64,000 nt of DNA from JAGPCK01 sp041675505. GTDB taxonomy: Bacteria; Bacteroidota; Bacteroidia; UKL13-3. The stretch is from the NCBI GenBank assembly GCA_041675505.1, contig JBAYTR010000008.1, positions 62,001 to 126,000 on the forward strand. Direction: 5' to 3'. Positions 32,914-41,743 of the stretch are shown piece after piece. Position numbers and translations under genes: made by a program. The number at the start of each line of letters is the position of its first letter. Position 1 is the first letter of the stretch. The notes under the pieces were generated by a model. That model worked only from the letters and a program-made list of their open reading frames with translations, made no database searches and was not told the DNA's origin.

Positions 32914-35316
32914 CTAAATCAATTTCGCACTGTACACCATAATGGAACGTTCACTTCGGCCAAACGTATCTATTAAGGCCTGAAGCTTGTTCGTTTTTCT
33001 CAGTGCATTTTTCAGCAAGCTAACCTCCATATCACACCAGGGTTCATTGGCTCTGCGGTGAGCTTTACGAATTTCCCTAAGTGCTTCACTTACTCCTTCC
33101 CCGGTTTTTTGTAAGGGAATAGCATCAATACTTGCCCGCATTTTTTCCCACTCTGCAGCACTCAACAAATCGATTTCCTCGGCAGCAAAATATGTTTGTG
33201 CATGTACAAGTTGCTCATCCTGATCGAACCTTTCTTCCTGTTTTTTTCGTTTAAGGTCATTCTCAATTTTTTCGTAAAAAGGTTTGATACGTTGTTTCAC
33301 CTCCTCATACGTTAACCTGTTTCTGAGCAATCCACCAAAGGAAACACTGCGGGCAATTTCAGCATACCCTTTTCTATCAGAACCAATGAGTAAATAACCC
33401 ACTACTGCCGTGCTGAAACGCAGGTTGGCCGCTTGCAGTTCTTCATAATACGCTTGCAATTTTTCTTCGCTCAATACTTCTTCTACATCAACAGTTGCTG
33501 TGGTTAGCGGAGAAAACTGTTGCGTAATTTCCAGAAACCGGTGTCCGTATTCTTGCATTTTACTGAACGAAACACCGCTGATGTTTAACATCTCCTGCTC
33601 TGTTTGCGGCAATTGTTCTGCCATCGCTTTTAAAGAGGTGTCGTGAAAAATAATGTAAGGTGGCAGGTTATGTTCTTCCGCAAGTTGCTTGCGCAATTTT
33701 CGTAAAGCTTCAAAAATATCCTGGTAGCTGTCGCCTGAACTTTGACCTTGTTCTGCCAAAGAACTTTTACTTCTGCCGGCCGGCACAAAGGTCTCTTCCG
33801 CAAATTGGTGCAGTTGCAGTTCAAACTTGCCTTTCAATATCAGCTCTCCAAAATCCGTCAGTCGTAAAACATGACCTTCGTTGTATGCAATTTCCATTGC
33901 GCCCAACTGAATCATTTGCATCAGGTAATTGCTCCATTCTTTAAAAGAAAAATCGGCACCTGCGCCATATGTTTTTATTTGTTCCAGTTTACGTTCGAAA
34001 ATTTCTTTGTGCCTCATGCCCCGCAACACATCTATCAGTAAGTTCACTCCTACCTGTTGTGCTGTTGCATTAATTCTGTATAAAGCCGAGAGTGCCTTTT
34101 GCGCCACCACGGTTCCGTTAAACAAATTGGGCGGGTGCAAACAGACATCACAGTTGCCGCAATTTTCGGTATGCTGCTGACCAAAGTAACTCAGCAAAAT
34201 TCTTCTGCGGCAATGACGGGCCTCGGCAAACTCCTGCATACGTTTCAGCTTCTCCAGATTAATCTCCGGCTGTCCGCTGTTGGTGGCAAATTCGCGCAGC
34301 ATCATCAAATCGCCCAATGTATAGTACAACACGGTGGTGCAGGGTAAACCATCGCGGCCACCGCGACCTATTTCCTGGTAATAACTTTCAATAGATTTGG
34401 GCAAGTTATAATGCATCACAAAGCGCACATTGCTTTTATCAATGCCCATCCCGAAAGCAATGGTGGCGCACACTACCTGCACATCATCGTTAATGAATGC
34501 TTCCTGCACTTTGGTGCGCTGTTCACTATCCATGCCGGCATGGTAGCCCTTCACTTTGAAACCCGCCTGCAGTAAATCAAACGTCAACGACTCCACTGAT
34601 TTGCGCGAGGTGCAGTATATAATGCCGCAATCATTGGGGTGCTGTTGCAAATAGGTGGTAATGTCGCGCAACTTTTCTTTTTTCTTCCACCCTGCGCGAA
34701 CAGTGAGGGAAAGGTTGGGCCGGTCAAACGAGGACACAAACAACTCCGGCTCTTTCAAACCTAAAAGTGTGAGAATATCTTGACGCGTAATTTTATCAGC
34801 CGTGGCGGTAAGTGCCATCAACGGTACGTTTGGGAACAAGTCGCGCAGCTTGCTTATCTCTTTATACTCCGGTCTGAAATCATGCCCCCACTGGCTTACA
34901 CAATGTGCTTCGTCAATGGCTATGAGCGATACATTCAGTTTACGTAAAAAATTATCGGCTAGTGCCAGGGCTTTTTCCGGTGAGAGGTAAAGCAGTTTGA
35001 GTTGATTGTGCAAACACAAAGCAGCAATCTCCTGCTCCTGCTGGTAGTTTAAACTGCTGTTGAGAAAAGCCGCCTGAATACCGTTGGAACGCAAGGCATC
35101 TACCTGATCTTTCATGAGCGAAATAAGCGGGGAAACCACAATGGTAATGCCCTCCAACATAAGGGCGGGTATCTGGTAACACACGCTTTTGCCGCCACCC
35201 GTAGGCATCAGTACCAAAGCATCTTTACCGGCAGTAACCTGTGTGATAATTTGTTGTTGCAGGCCACGAAACTCATCGTAACCAAAATATTTTTTTAAAT
35301 ACTGCTGTGCTGTCAT
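32914..35316 (-). CDS. recQ: ATP-dependent DNA helicase RecQ
   Basis: An 800-residue RecQ. Motif I MPTGGGKSVCYQIPA, motif II DEAHCVSQWGHDFRPEY, motif V/VI IAFGMGIDKSNVRFVMHYNLPKSIESYYQEIGRGGRDG, then the zinc-binding Cys set (CRRR, CGNCDVC), a winged helix and an HRDC domain (about 530-600). A further ~180-residue C-terminal extension follows with an acidic-basic linker and a final helix-turn-helix-like segment (WCDMEVSLLKNALRKTNKLQ). It is longer than Escherichia coli RecQ (~610). The ATG at 35316 gives the standard start MTAQQYLKKYFGYDEFRGLQ. It lies downstream of the ssb gene on the same strand. Confidence 0.96.
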   Translation of the reverse strand: MTAQQYLKKYFGYDEFRGLQQQIITQVTAGKDALVLMPTGGGKSVCYQIPALMLEGITIVVSPLISLMKDQVDALRSNGIQAAFLNSSLNYQQEQEIAALCLHNQLKLLYLSPEKALALADNFLRKLNVSLIAIDEAHCVSQWGHDFRPEYKEISKLRDLFPNVPLMALTATADKITRQDILTLLGLKEPELFVSSFDRPNLSLTVRAGWKKKEKLRDITTYLQQHPNDCGIIYCTSRKSVESLTFDLLQAGFKVKGYHAGMDSEQRTKVQEAFINDDVQVVCATIAFGMGIDKSNVRFVMHYNLPKSIESYYQEIGRGGRDGLPCTTVLYYTLGDLMMLREFATNSGQPEINLEKLKRMQEFAEARHCRRRILLSYFGQQHTENCGNCDVCLHPPNLFNGTVVAQKALSALYRINATAQQVGVNLLIDVLRGMRHKEIFERKLEQIKTYGAGADFSFKEWSNYLMQMIQLGAMEIAYNEGHVLRLTDFGELILKGKFELQLHQFAEETFVPAGRSKSSLAEQGQSSGDSYQDIFEALRKLRKQLAEEHNLPPYIIFHDTSLKAMAEQLPQTEQEMLNISGVSFSKMQEYGHRFLEITQQFSPLTTATVDVEEVLSEEKLQAYYEELQAANLRFSTAVVGYLLIGSDRKGYAEIARSVSFGGLLRNRLTYEEVKQRIKPFYEKIENDLKRKKQEERFDQDEQLVHAQTYFAAEEIDLLSAAEWEKMRASIDAIPLQKTGEGVSEALREIRKAHRRANEPWCDMEVSLLKNALRKTNKLQALIDTFGRSERSIMVYSAKLI

Positions 35317-35505
35317 AGTTTTTATCTTCTGAAAATTGCAGAACACTGCACTCTTGTTTTACGTTACTCCGTTTTATGATTTTTCACTTTGCGGTACACG
35401 GGCTAAAGCAAACAACGCTGAAGAACCTGCCCAAGATACCTGATTTCTTTTTGCCGCACCACAGGCCGGTGAGTATGTGCTTGTGAGGTACGGAATTAAA
35501 TTAAA

Positions 35506-35538
35506 CCGCAGGGTGCGCAAATCCTGCACACCCTGCGG
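35506..35538 (-). terminator. Terminator after ssb
   Basis: CCGCAGGGTG and CACCCTGCGG form a perfect 10-bp GC-rich stem with a 13-base loop, beginning 9 bases after the ssb stop codon on the minus strand and followed by TTTAATTTAA. It separates ssb from recQ, so the two are probably separate transcripts. Confidence 0.75.
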
Positions 35539-35547
35539 AAAATTGAC

Positions 35548-35889
35548 TTAGTCTTTTTTACCACCCAGCATGAGCAGGTCGCTCACTACTATTTCGGTGG
35601 TGTAACGCTTGTTGCCGTCTTTATCGGTATACGAGCGGGTGCTGAGTTTGCCTTCAATGGCAATCTCATTTCCTTTTTTCACATACTTCTCGATAATCTC
35701 GGCTTGTTTGCCCCAGGCAATAATGTTGTGCCATTGGGTTTCTTCTACTTTTTCACCGGCATCATTGCGGTAAGATTCAGACGTGGCGATGGAACATTTG
35801 GCCAGCGATTTTCCGCTGCTTAATTTTTTCACATCAGGGTTTTGGCCCAAGCGGCCGATGAGGCGTACACTGTTACGTAAGTTGTTCAT
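35548..35889 (-). CDS. ssb: Single-stranded DNA-binding protein (short form)
   Basis: A 113-residue OB-fold protein: NSVRLIGRLGQNPDVKKLSSGKSLAKCSIATSE, then QWHNIIAWGKQAEIIEKYVKKGNEIAIEGKLSTRSY and a final strand EIVVSDLLMLG. These are the core motifs of bacterial SSB. The chain stops right after the OB fold (GGKKD) and lacks the flexible tail and acidic D-D-x-x-F tip that recruits partner proteins such as RecQ. It may therefore be a second, specialised SSB, with the housekeeping copy elsewhere. A long 379-base gap lies upstream. Confidence 0.93.
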   Translation of the reverse strand: MNNLRNSVRLIGRLGQNPDVKKLSSGKSLAKCSIATSESYRNDAGEKVEETQWHNIIAWGKQAEIIEKYVKKGNEIAIEGKLSTRSYTDKDGNKRYTTEIVVSDLLMLGGKKD

Positions 35890-36268
35890 GACTTTTTAAA
35901 TTAAATGGTTTTAAAATTATTTTTTCTTTCCTGCCTTCACACTCTTTGTCTCGATGGCGCCTTAACGAACAAAGCAATCTGAACACAGCATCGTGGAAAC
36001 GACATCACAAAGGTGAGGTGGCCATCAAAACCAAGCCGTATACTACGCGGTTATAAACGAGTTTATCCGTTTGTACACGGATAATGTTTTTGGTTTTCAG
36101 TCACTTAAATAATTTTTGAAAACTTCATATTTTGAGTTTTTTTTTTCAAAACAATTAAATTTTTATTCGGATGGAGGTAGCTTTTGTGCTAACATCGGTG
36201 CATATACTTTGAAGTTATTCGGATACTAAAGACTTCACTAAACAAGACATTTTTGCTATATTGCAATT
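35890..36268. other. 379-base gene-free region between divergent ssb and the acetyltransferase-like gene
   Basis: No coding frame is convincing here. The region should contain the ssb promoter (minus) and that of the 36.3 kb pair (plus). It holds an 8-bp hairpin at 36063-36084 and a run of ten T near 36136. The part beyond 36090 is markedly AT-rich, marking the start of the accessory stretch. Confidence 0.5.
36063..36090 (+). terminator. Terminator-like hairpin in the 36 kb gap
   Basis: TTATCCGT and ACGGATAA form a perfect 8-bp stem with a 6-base loop (TTGTAC), followed by TGTTTTT on the plus strand. No plus-strand gene precedes it, so it may be a remnant or shield against antisense transcription from the ssb promoter region. 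Confidence 0.4.
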
Positions 36269-36820
36269 GTGAAAAGTAAAAAGGGAACAGGTCCGAAAGC
36301 TATAGGCCTCGACTTCAATATAGATAAACTCACTAACTCCATAGAAAATGTTGTTACTGGCGACAGTTTTGCAACTGATGTTTCGATCCTGACTCAACAA
36401 GACTTAAAAAATATCACTAAAACAAATGAGTGGGTTTTTGACTGGAAGTCAGAGTTTAAAAACCCTTTACGTGACACCTATAAATTGACAATAGTAAACA
36501 ACTCAACAATTATACAAGGTTTAATCAGTTTGGAGATAAAGCCTGATCATGTGTACATGCACCTCATTGAAAACGCTCCTTTCAATAAAGGCAAAGACAA
36601 AGTATATGCTGGCGTTGCCGGCAACCTCGTTGCATTTGCATGTAAGTTATCCTTTCAGCGCGGACATCAAGGCAATGTTTCATTCATCTCAAAGACACGG
36701 TTAATCGAGCACTACAAAAAAACACTTGGTGCATCTCATTTCGGAGGACGACTAATGATTATTGAGACTAAGGCAGCACTTCATCTTATTAATAAGTACT
36801 TTCAAAATCATAAATTATGA
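36269..36820 (+). CDS. Putative GNAT-like acetyltransferase-type protein, first gene of a coupled pair
   Basis: A 183-residue cytoplasmic protein beginning at GTG. The N-terminal ~60 residues are helical; then come strands (YKLTIVNNSTIIQGLISLEI, HVYMHLIENAPFN). A central region GVAGNLVAFACKLSFQRGHQGNVSFISKT and EHYKKTLGASHFGGRLMII (about 115-165) has the strand-helix-strand order of the GNAT acetyl-CoA fold, with AGVAGNL where a pyrophosphate loop would lie. The classical Q/R-x-x-G-x-G/A is not exact. It overlaps the next small gene as ATGA. An enzyme or a toxin-like acetyltransferase are both possible; the substrate is unknown. Confidence 0.6.
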   Translation: MKSKKGTGPKAIGLDFNIDKLTNSIENVVTGDSFATDVSILTQQDLKNITKTNEWVFDWKSEFKNPLRDTYKLTIVNNSTIIQGLISLEIKPDHVYMHLIENAPFNKGKDKVYAGVAGNLVAFACKLSFQRGHQGNVSFISKTRLIEHYKKTLGASHFGGRLMIIETKAALHLINKYFQNHKL

Positions 36821-36981
36821 AAAAGAAAAACACTGAATTAGATGTTGACTTCATTGGAGGACAGGCCGCCCTTACACCTCAAGAAGAAAAAGCATTGAGT
36901 GAGTATTTCGCTAAAAAGAAACAAGTTGCTCAAAAACGTGCAAGGACAAGGGTTGCAAACCGGTCAAAAACGACTGCTTAG
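36817..36981 (+). CDS. 54-residue basic protein coupled to the acetyltransferase-like gene
   Basis: A short frame with ATG overlapping the previous stop by four bases. The product starts MKKKNTELDVDFIGGQAALT, followed by PQEEKALSEYFAKKKQ and a strongly basic tail rich in Arg and Lys ending SKTTA. The D-F-I-G-G-Q phrase and an amphipathic E-E-K-A-L-S-E-Y-F helix look like a conserved module, not random sequence. Size, charge and tight coupling resemble the partner of a toxin-antitoxin or regulatory pair. I do not recognise a named family. Confidence 0.65.
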   Translation: MKKKNTELDVDFIGGQAALTPQEEKALSEYFAKKKQVAQKRARTRVANRSKTTA

Positions 36982-37151
36982 CTTCTAACAGAAATGCTCT
37001 TAGTACATAAACATCAGTACCGTTTCTGCTAAAGCATAACACTGTTTGTGTTTATTCCTTTTCATAACTTGAAGTCATCAAAGTACTGAAAAAACGGGAA
37101 GAAGCAACATTTTAACAGGGCTTGTAATAAAAGATAACTTTAAAACAAAAA

Positions 37152-37727
37152 ATGTTACAACGAGCAAAATATATTTTATTCGGATTACTCATCAACTCTT
37201 TGTTTGGACAATGCCAGACAAAATCAATTGCCGATAAAATTTCTAACAAAGCTGCTCGCATTGACTCTACAATCATTCTTCTAAAAAATAACGGGACACT
37301 TTCTATTGACAATATCAGAGAATTGAACATAATTGATACAGCATATTTGTATGCGTCAAAAGGAGATGTGTACTGCGATACTACAGTTCAATTAACTAAC
37401 GACATCTTTTATTCTATCATTAGTTTACCCGACACTTTTGGTGTATGTAGTCACTACTTTGTTGTAACAGTTGACGAGAAAAAGAAAAAAGCAATTGCTT
37501 CAAAATTGCTTGAATCAGCCTGTGACATTGACTTCTCCAATGAAAGTTACCAACTTTACAATCATACTGTTGTTTCAAAAGACTGTATTCTTTTGCGCGA
37601 AACAATTGTTTGGCAAAAGGAAAACAAGACTTCACATGACGAAGAAGAGAACATTAAACGCAAAGAAATAAAAGACCAATATTTGTTTATCAGGCAGACG
37701 GGAGAAATCAGTTCAACCAAAAAATGA
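37152..37727 (+). CDS. Exported hypothetical protein
   Basis: A 191-residue protein with an N-terminal hydrophobic segment (about 7-18) followed by FGQCQTKS, probably a signal peptide. The mature part has a helical stretch (IADKISNKAARIDSTIILLKN), two Cys (VYCDTT, VCSHYF) plus ACDID and KDCIL that could form disulfides, and a Lys/Glu-rich C-terminus (KENKTSHDEEENIKRKEIKDQ). No family recognised. The gene looks AT-rich by eye, like its upstream neighbours, and may be part of an acquired segment. Confidence 0.6.
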   Translation: MLQRAKYILFGLLINSLFGQCQTKSIADKISNKAARIDSTIILLKNNGTLSIDNIRELNIIDTAYLYASKGDVYCDTTVQLTNDIFYSIISLPDTFGVCSHYFVVTVDEKKKKAIASKLLESACDIDFSNESYQLYNHTVVSKDCILLRETIVWQKENKTSHDEEENIKRKEIKDQYLFIRQTGEISSTKK

Positions 37728-37788
37728 AAACACAAAAATTATGGCAACCTTTAAAGCAGGCAATACATTCAACCTCTAACACACCCTT

Positions 37789-38466
37789 ATGATCAGTTAC
37801 ATCAGCAAAACAAAAATCAGAAACGGAGAGGCGGTAAAAGCCGAAGAAATTCGGGAAGGTATTTTTAACCTGATACAAGGTGAGCACCCGCAAATTACCA
37901 AAGAGGAGTACATCTCCATTGATGAGCTTAACCACTACCGCAGGCTCTACATTACCACGCTTACCAAAGTAGAAATAGGTACCCTGGCTGATTTGGATGA
38001 TGAGGTAATGAATGCCATTAACAACAATGCGATACTTTCTGAAAAACTGGAGGGCGAACTTACCTTTGGCGAAAAGCTGGCTGATAGAATTGCGCTCTTT
38101 GGCGGCAGCTGGACATTTATCATTGCCTTTTTTGTGCTTATTCTGCTGTGGATTTGCACCAACATCTGGTTACTGCAAGCCCGTCCGTTTGACCCCTTCC
38201 CTTTTATTCTGCTCAACCTCATCCTCTCTTGCCTGGCTGCCATACAGGCACCCATTATTATGATGAGCCAAAACAGGCAGGAACAAAAAGACCGGCAACG
38301 GGCCGAACAGGATTACAAAATTAACCTGAAAGCAGAGCTGGAAATTAAACTGCTCAATGAAAAAATTGACCACCTGATTGTGTATCAAAACAACAAATTG
38401 CTGGAAATACAACAGATACAAACCGATTACCTGGAAGACCTGATTAATGAGTTAAAAAAGAAATAA
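37789..38466 (+). CDS. DUF1003 family membrane protein
   Basis: A 225-residue protein. The C-terminal half is a DUF1003 domain: FGEKLADRIALFGGSWTFIIAFFVLILLWICTNI, then FDPFPFILLNLILSCLAAIQAPIIMMSQNRQ, with two transmembrane helices and the conserved PFILLNL/APIIMMSQNRQ segment followed by a coiled coil (KDRQRAEQDYKINLKAELEIKLLNEKID). The N-terminal ~90 residues are soluble. The family is widespread, but its function is not established. It is a single gene between the exported protein and urocanate hydratase. Confidence 0.88.
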   Translation: MISYISKTKIRNGEAVKAEEIREGIFNLIQGEHPQITKEEYISIDELNHYRRLYITTLTKVEIGTLADLDDEVMNAINNNAILSEKLEGELTFGEKLADRIALFGGSWTFIIAFFVLILLWICTNIWLLQARPFDPFPFILLNLILSCLAAIQAPIIMMSQNRQEQKDRQRAEQDYKINLKAELEIKLLNEKIDHLIVYQNNKLLEIQQIQTDYLEDLINELKKK

Positions 38467-38507
38467 ACTGCAGCCACGTTGAGCCAAAAGTACCGCAGCT
38501 TTTTACT

Positions 38508-38515
38508 TAACTTTG
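38508..38515 (+). promoter_or_regulatory. -7 promoter element TAACTTTG of hutU
   Basis: TAACTTTG matches TAnnTTTG and lies 60 bases before the hutU ATG. The nearest TTG (38479-38481) is 26 bases upstream, slightly too far for the consensus. Confidence 0.4.
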
Positions 38516-38575
38516 CCCCCTGTACAAACAAAATAACCTGCTTACTCCTTGTAAGCAGCAGAACAAAATACATTT

Positions 38576-40240
38576 ATGGCCAAAAGAGAATTACACGCTG
38601 CCACAGGCACCACATTAAGTTGCAAAGGTTGGGTACAGGAAGCTGCCCTGCGCATGTTACACAATAACCTGGACCCTGATGTGGCCGAGCGCCCTGAGGA
38701 TCTGATAGTATATGGTGGCCTGGGCAAAGCTGCGCGCAACTGGGAAAGTTTTGATTTGATAGTAAAGGCCCTGCAAGACCTCAACGAGGATGAAACCCTG
38801 CTAGTACAATCAGGCAAACCCGTGGGTATTTTACCTACCCACAAAGATGCTCCCCGTGTAATTATTTCCAACTCCATGCTGGTACCCAAGTGGGCCAACT
38901 GGGAAACCTTTCGCGAGCTGGAAGCCAAAGGACTGATGATGTACGGACAAATGACGGCCGGTAGCTGGATTTACATCGGCTCGCAGGGCATTGTGCAAGG
39001 CACTTACGAAACTTTTGCCGAAGCCGGCCGACAACATTTTAACGGCACACTGGCCGGCACGCTTACAGTAACAGCCGGCTTAGGTGGTATGGGCGGGGCA
39101 CAACCCCTGGCCGTAACCATGAACGGTGGCGTGTGTCTGGCTGCTGAAGTAGTGGAATGGCGCATTAAAAAACGTTTGGAAACCCGCTACCTCGATGTAA
39201 TGAGCCGCGATATTGACGAGGCCATTGACATGGCTTTGCGTGCCAAAGAAAATAAAAAAGCGGTTTCCATTGGGGTTTGCTGCAACGTGGCCGACCTGCT
39301 GGAAAGAATAATTGAACGCAACATAGTACCCGATTTACTTACCGACCAAACCAGTGCCCACGACCCATTGGTAGGCTATTACCCGCAAGGATTACCTGAA
39401 GAAGTGGCCGATGCCCTGCGCAAAAACAACCCCGATGATTACGTAAAAAAATCATACGCCACCATGGCCCACCATGTGGAGATGATGTTGGAATTACAAA
39501 AGCGCGGTGCGGTAACTTTTGATTATGGCAACAACCTGCGTGCACGTGCACAGGAACACGGAGTAAAAAATGCTTTTGATTTTCCCGGCTTTGTACCGGC
39601 TTATATACGCCCCTTGTTTTGCGAAGGCAAGGGCCCTTTCCGTTGGGTGGCGTTGAGTGGCGACCCGCAGGATATTTACACCACCGATAAAGCCCTGCTC
39701 GAATTGTTCCCTGACAATGAAGGTTTGCACCGTTGGATAAAAATGGCACAGGAACGCATCGAGTTTCAAGGCTTGCCCGCACGCATTTGCTGGCTGGGAC
39801 AAGGCGAGCGCGAAAAAGCAGGTTTGCTGTTTAATGAACTGGTGCGCACCGGAAAAGTAAAAGCCCCTATAGTGATTGGCCGCGACCATTTGGATACCGG
39901 CTCTGTGGCCTCACCCAACCGCGAAACCGAAGCCATGAAAGACGGTAGCGATGCCGTAGCCGATTGGCCCATACTCAACTCCTTAATTAATACAGCCGGT
40001 GGAGCCAGTTGGGTATCTATACACCACGGTGGCGGTGTGGGCATGGGTTACTCCATACACGCAGGCATGGTGATAGTAGCCGATGGCACCGAAGATGCTG
40101 AGCGCAGGTTAAAACGCGTGTTGCACAACGACCCTGCTATGGGTGTAATACGCCATGCCGATGCCGGATACGACATTGCCATTGACACCGCACGCAAACA
40201 CCGCTTGGACTTAAAGCAGCGGCTGGAAAAGAAATATTAA
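38576..40240 (+). CDS. hutU: Urocanate hydratase
   Basis: A 554-residue NAD-dependent enzyme that turns urocanate into imidazolone propionate in histidine degradation. Recognisable motifs are LHAATGTTLSCKGWVQEAALRM, YGGLGKAARNW, QSGKPVG, the NAD-binding TAGLGGMGGAQPLA, DQTSAHDP, and PARICWLGQGER with the active-site Cys at 405. GRDHLDTGSVASPNRETE and SIHHGGGVGMGYS are also present. Length is normal. The other hut genes (hutH, hutI, hutG) are not nearby, so the pathway must be scattered or partial. Confidence 0.97.
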   Translation: MAKRELHAATGTTLSCKGWVQEAALRMLHNNLDPDVAERPEDLIVYGGLGKAARNWESFDLIVKALQDLNEDETLLVQSGKPVGILPTHKDAPRVIISNSMLVPKWANWETFRELEAKGLMMYGQMTAGSWIYIGSQGIVQGTYETFAEAGRQHFNGTLAGTLTVTAGLGGMGGAQPLAVTMNGGVCLAAEVVEWRIKKRLETRYLDVMSRDIDEAIDMALRAKENKKAVSIGVCCNVADLLERIIERNIVPDLLTDQTSAHDPLVGYYPQGLPEEVADALRKNNPDDYVKKSYATMAHHVEMMLELQKRGAVTFDYGNNLRARAQEHGVKNAFDFPGFVPAYIRPLFCEGKGPFRWVALSGDPQDIYTTDKALLELFPDNEGLHRWIKMAQERIEFQGLPARICWLGQGEREKAGLLFNELVRTGKVKAPIVIGRDHLDTGSVASPNRETEAMKDGSDAVADWPILNSLINTAGGASWVSIHHGGGVGMGYSIHAGMVIVADGTEDAERRLKRVLHNDPAMGVIRHADAGYDIAIDTARKHRLDLKQRLEKKY

Positions 40241-40252
40241 TAAGGCTTAGTG

Positions 40253-41512
40253 ATGAGACCTATTGATTTAAAAACATTTTGGGAAGAAATTCACAAAGGG
40301 TGGAGTAGTTTCGAAAACACAGTTTTTGATTTCAAAATTAATCTTCTTAAAAAAGGGACACCTCATCCAGGGTTATATTTTTCTAACTGTCATTTTAAAG
40401 AAGAAGTAAAATTTTCTGAAATTGAATTTAACGCCCCTGTGATTTTTGAAGATTGTATTTTTGATGATTCTATCCACTTTAAAAATTCAAAATTTGCCTC
40501 AAACTTAGTATTAGATGATATTACAAGCGACTTTGTGTATTTTCATTCCGGTGAATTCTACTTCACATCAATTAAGCCCACCAAGGTCAATTTTATTCAA
40601 ATTGAAGGGGGCAGTTTTAAAAACAAATTATGGATAACAGATGAAACTCAAGAAAACTCAAGAATATTAAAAAACCTGACTTTCAATTTTGATAAAGTAG
40701 ACGGAAACATAGATATAGATTTAATAAAAATAGAAAAAATACTTTTATCAGGTATAAATAAATCAAATTTCTCTTTAAATGATATAACAGCTAAAGAGCT
40801 AATGTTTTACCGCTTTTTTAATGCTGGTTACTTAACCATTGATTGGTGGAAAAGAGAATTAAACAATTCATCCTTAGTTATCACAAACAGCAATCTGAAG
40901 AATGTAGAAATCACCAATTCTGATTTAGCTCATTTGGGGAAAATTGAAATTAGTGCGAGTAATTTAACCGATTTAAGTATAATCAATTGTTCACTTAAAG
41001 AAACAATATTAAGCCCGGACGGTTTGCCTCTGGATGAAGCTTTAAGAAGTCAAAAAGATGCTTATCGCCAATTAAAAATATCCATGTCGAGGCAGGGAGA
41101 TAAAGTGAATGAACTTAAGTTTCACAGCCTTGAAATGCATACTTATTTTAAAATGTTATCCTGGAAAAAGAACTTTTGGACCAAACTCATTCTTGGATAC
41201 GATAAGATAACTTCAAATTTTAACCAAAACCTGAAACTTGCCTTATTCTGGCTATTCTTTACTCACTTTCTTTTGTACATATGTTTATTGAAAATTTTCA
41301 GTTATCAGGGTATCGAAATTTCATATAAAAATGCCGAGATAAAATACTTTTGGGCTGCCTTAGGAGATTATTTAACCCTTCTGATTCCTACCCATAAATT
41401 TACTGAAACGGCTCCATCTGCTGCCGAAACAATTGACTTTCTAATGAGATTTTTCTCCTCAATCTTTATTTATAATGTTATCAAAGTAACTAGGCGATTT
41501 GCCAGAGGCTAA
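40253..41512 (+). CDS. Pentapeptide-like beta-helix protein with C-terminal membrane hairpin
   Basis: A 419-residue protein. Residues ~40-260 show irregular pentapeptide-type beta-helix repeats (YFSNCHFKEEVKFSEIEF, FEDCIFDDSIHFKNSKF, NSNLKNVEITNSDL). A conserved-looking helix follows (LRSQKDAYRQLKISMSRQGDKVNELKFHSLEM), then hydrophobic helices near 320-345 and 385-405 with TLLIPTHKF between and a basic end (VIKVTRRFARG). The design resembles pentapeptide-linked two-helix channels, but there is no potassium filter sequence. A GTG directly before the ATG is an alternative start. The gene looks AT-rich relative to hutU, suggesting different origin. Confidence 0.6.
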   Translation: MRPIDLKTFWEEIHKGWSSFENTVFDFKINLLKKGTPHPGLYFSNCHFKEEVKFSEIEFNAPVIFEDCIFDDSIHFKNSKFASNLVLDDITSDFVYFHSGEFYFTSIKPTKVNFIQIEGGSFKNKLWITDETQENSRILKNLTFNFDKVDGNIDIDLIKIEKILLSGINKSNFSLNDITAKELMFYRFFNAGYLTIDWWKRELNNSSLVITNSNLKNVEITNSDLAHLGKIEISASNLTDLSIINCSLKETILSPDGLPLDEALRSQKDAYRQLKISMSRQGDKVNELKFHSLEMHTYFKMLSWKKNFWTKLILGYDKITSNFNQNLKLALFWLFFTHFLLYICLLKIFSYQGIEISYKNAEIKYFWAALGDYLTLLIPTHKFTETAPSAAETIDFLMRFFSSIFIYNVIKVTRRFARG

Positions 41513-41535
41513 AGGCAAAATATCAAACCAACTCG

Positions 41536-41599
41536 CGCGCGTTTGCAACGCGTGTGCCTGTATCTACTCCTTCGCTATCCTGAGTTTGCAACTCAGGAT
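41536..41599. repeat. Pair of REP-like palindromes with TGC triloop
   Basis: Two hairpins share the core GTTTGCAAC: CGCGTT-TGC-AACGCG (41538-41552, extendable by wobble pairs) and ATCCTGAGTT-TGC-AACTCAGGAT (41577-41599, 10 perfect pairs). Different stems around the same TTTGCAA core are typical of REP-type elements. They lie in the 231-base gap between the beta-helix gene and rtcB; the rest of this gap shows nothing else clear. Degenerate relatives occur at 43.8, 47.9 and 53.2 kb. Confidence 0.65.
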
Positions 41600-41743
41600 T
41601 CCCTTTCACAAACTATAAACGCTTGCTTTTACCGGATTTTATCGCCAGTTTTACACTACTAAAAGTGATTGATTTTTTTCACGCTCTGACGTAATATGCA
41701 ATTTTAACAGCCCCCAACAAACGAGAACAAATAAAATGGAGAA

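Noticed and set aside
40253..41512. Potassium channel with pentapeptide sensor
   Set aside because: No T-x-G-Y/F-G selectivity filter is present between the hydrophobic helices.
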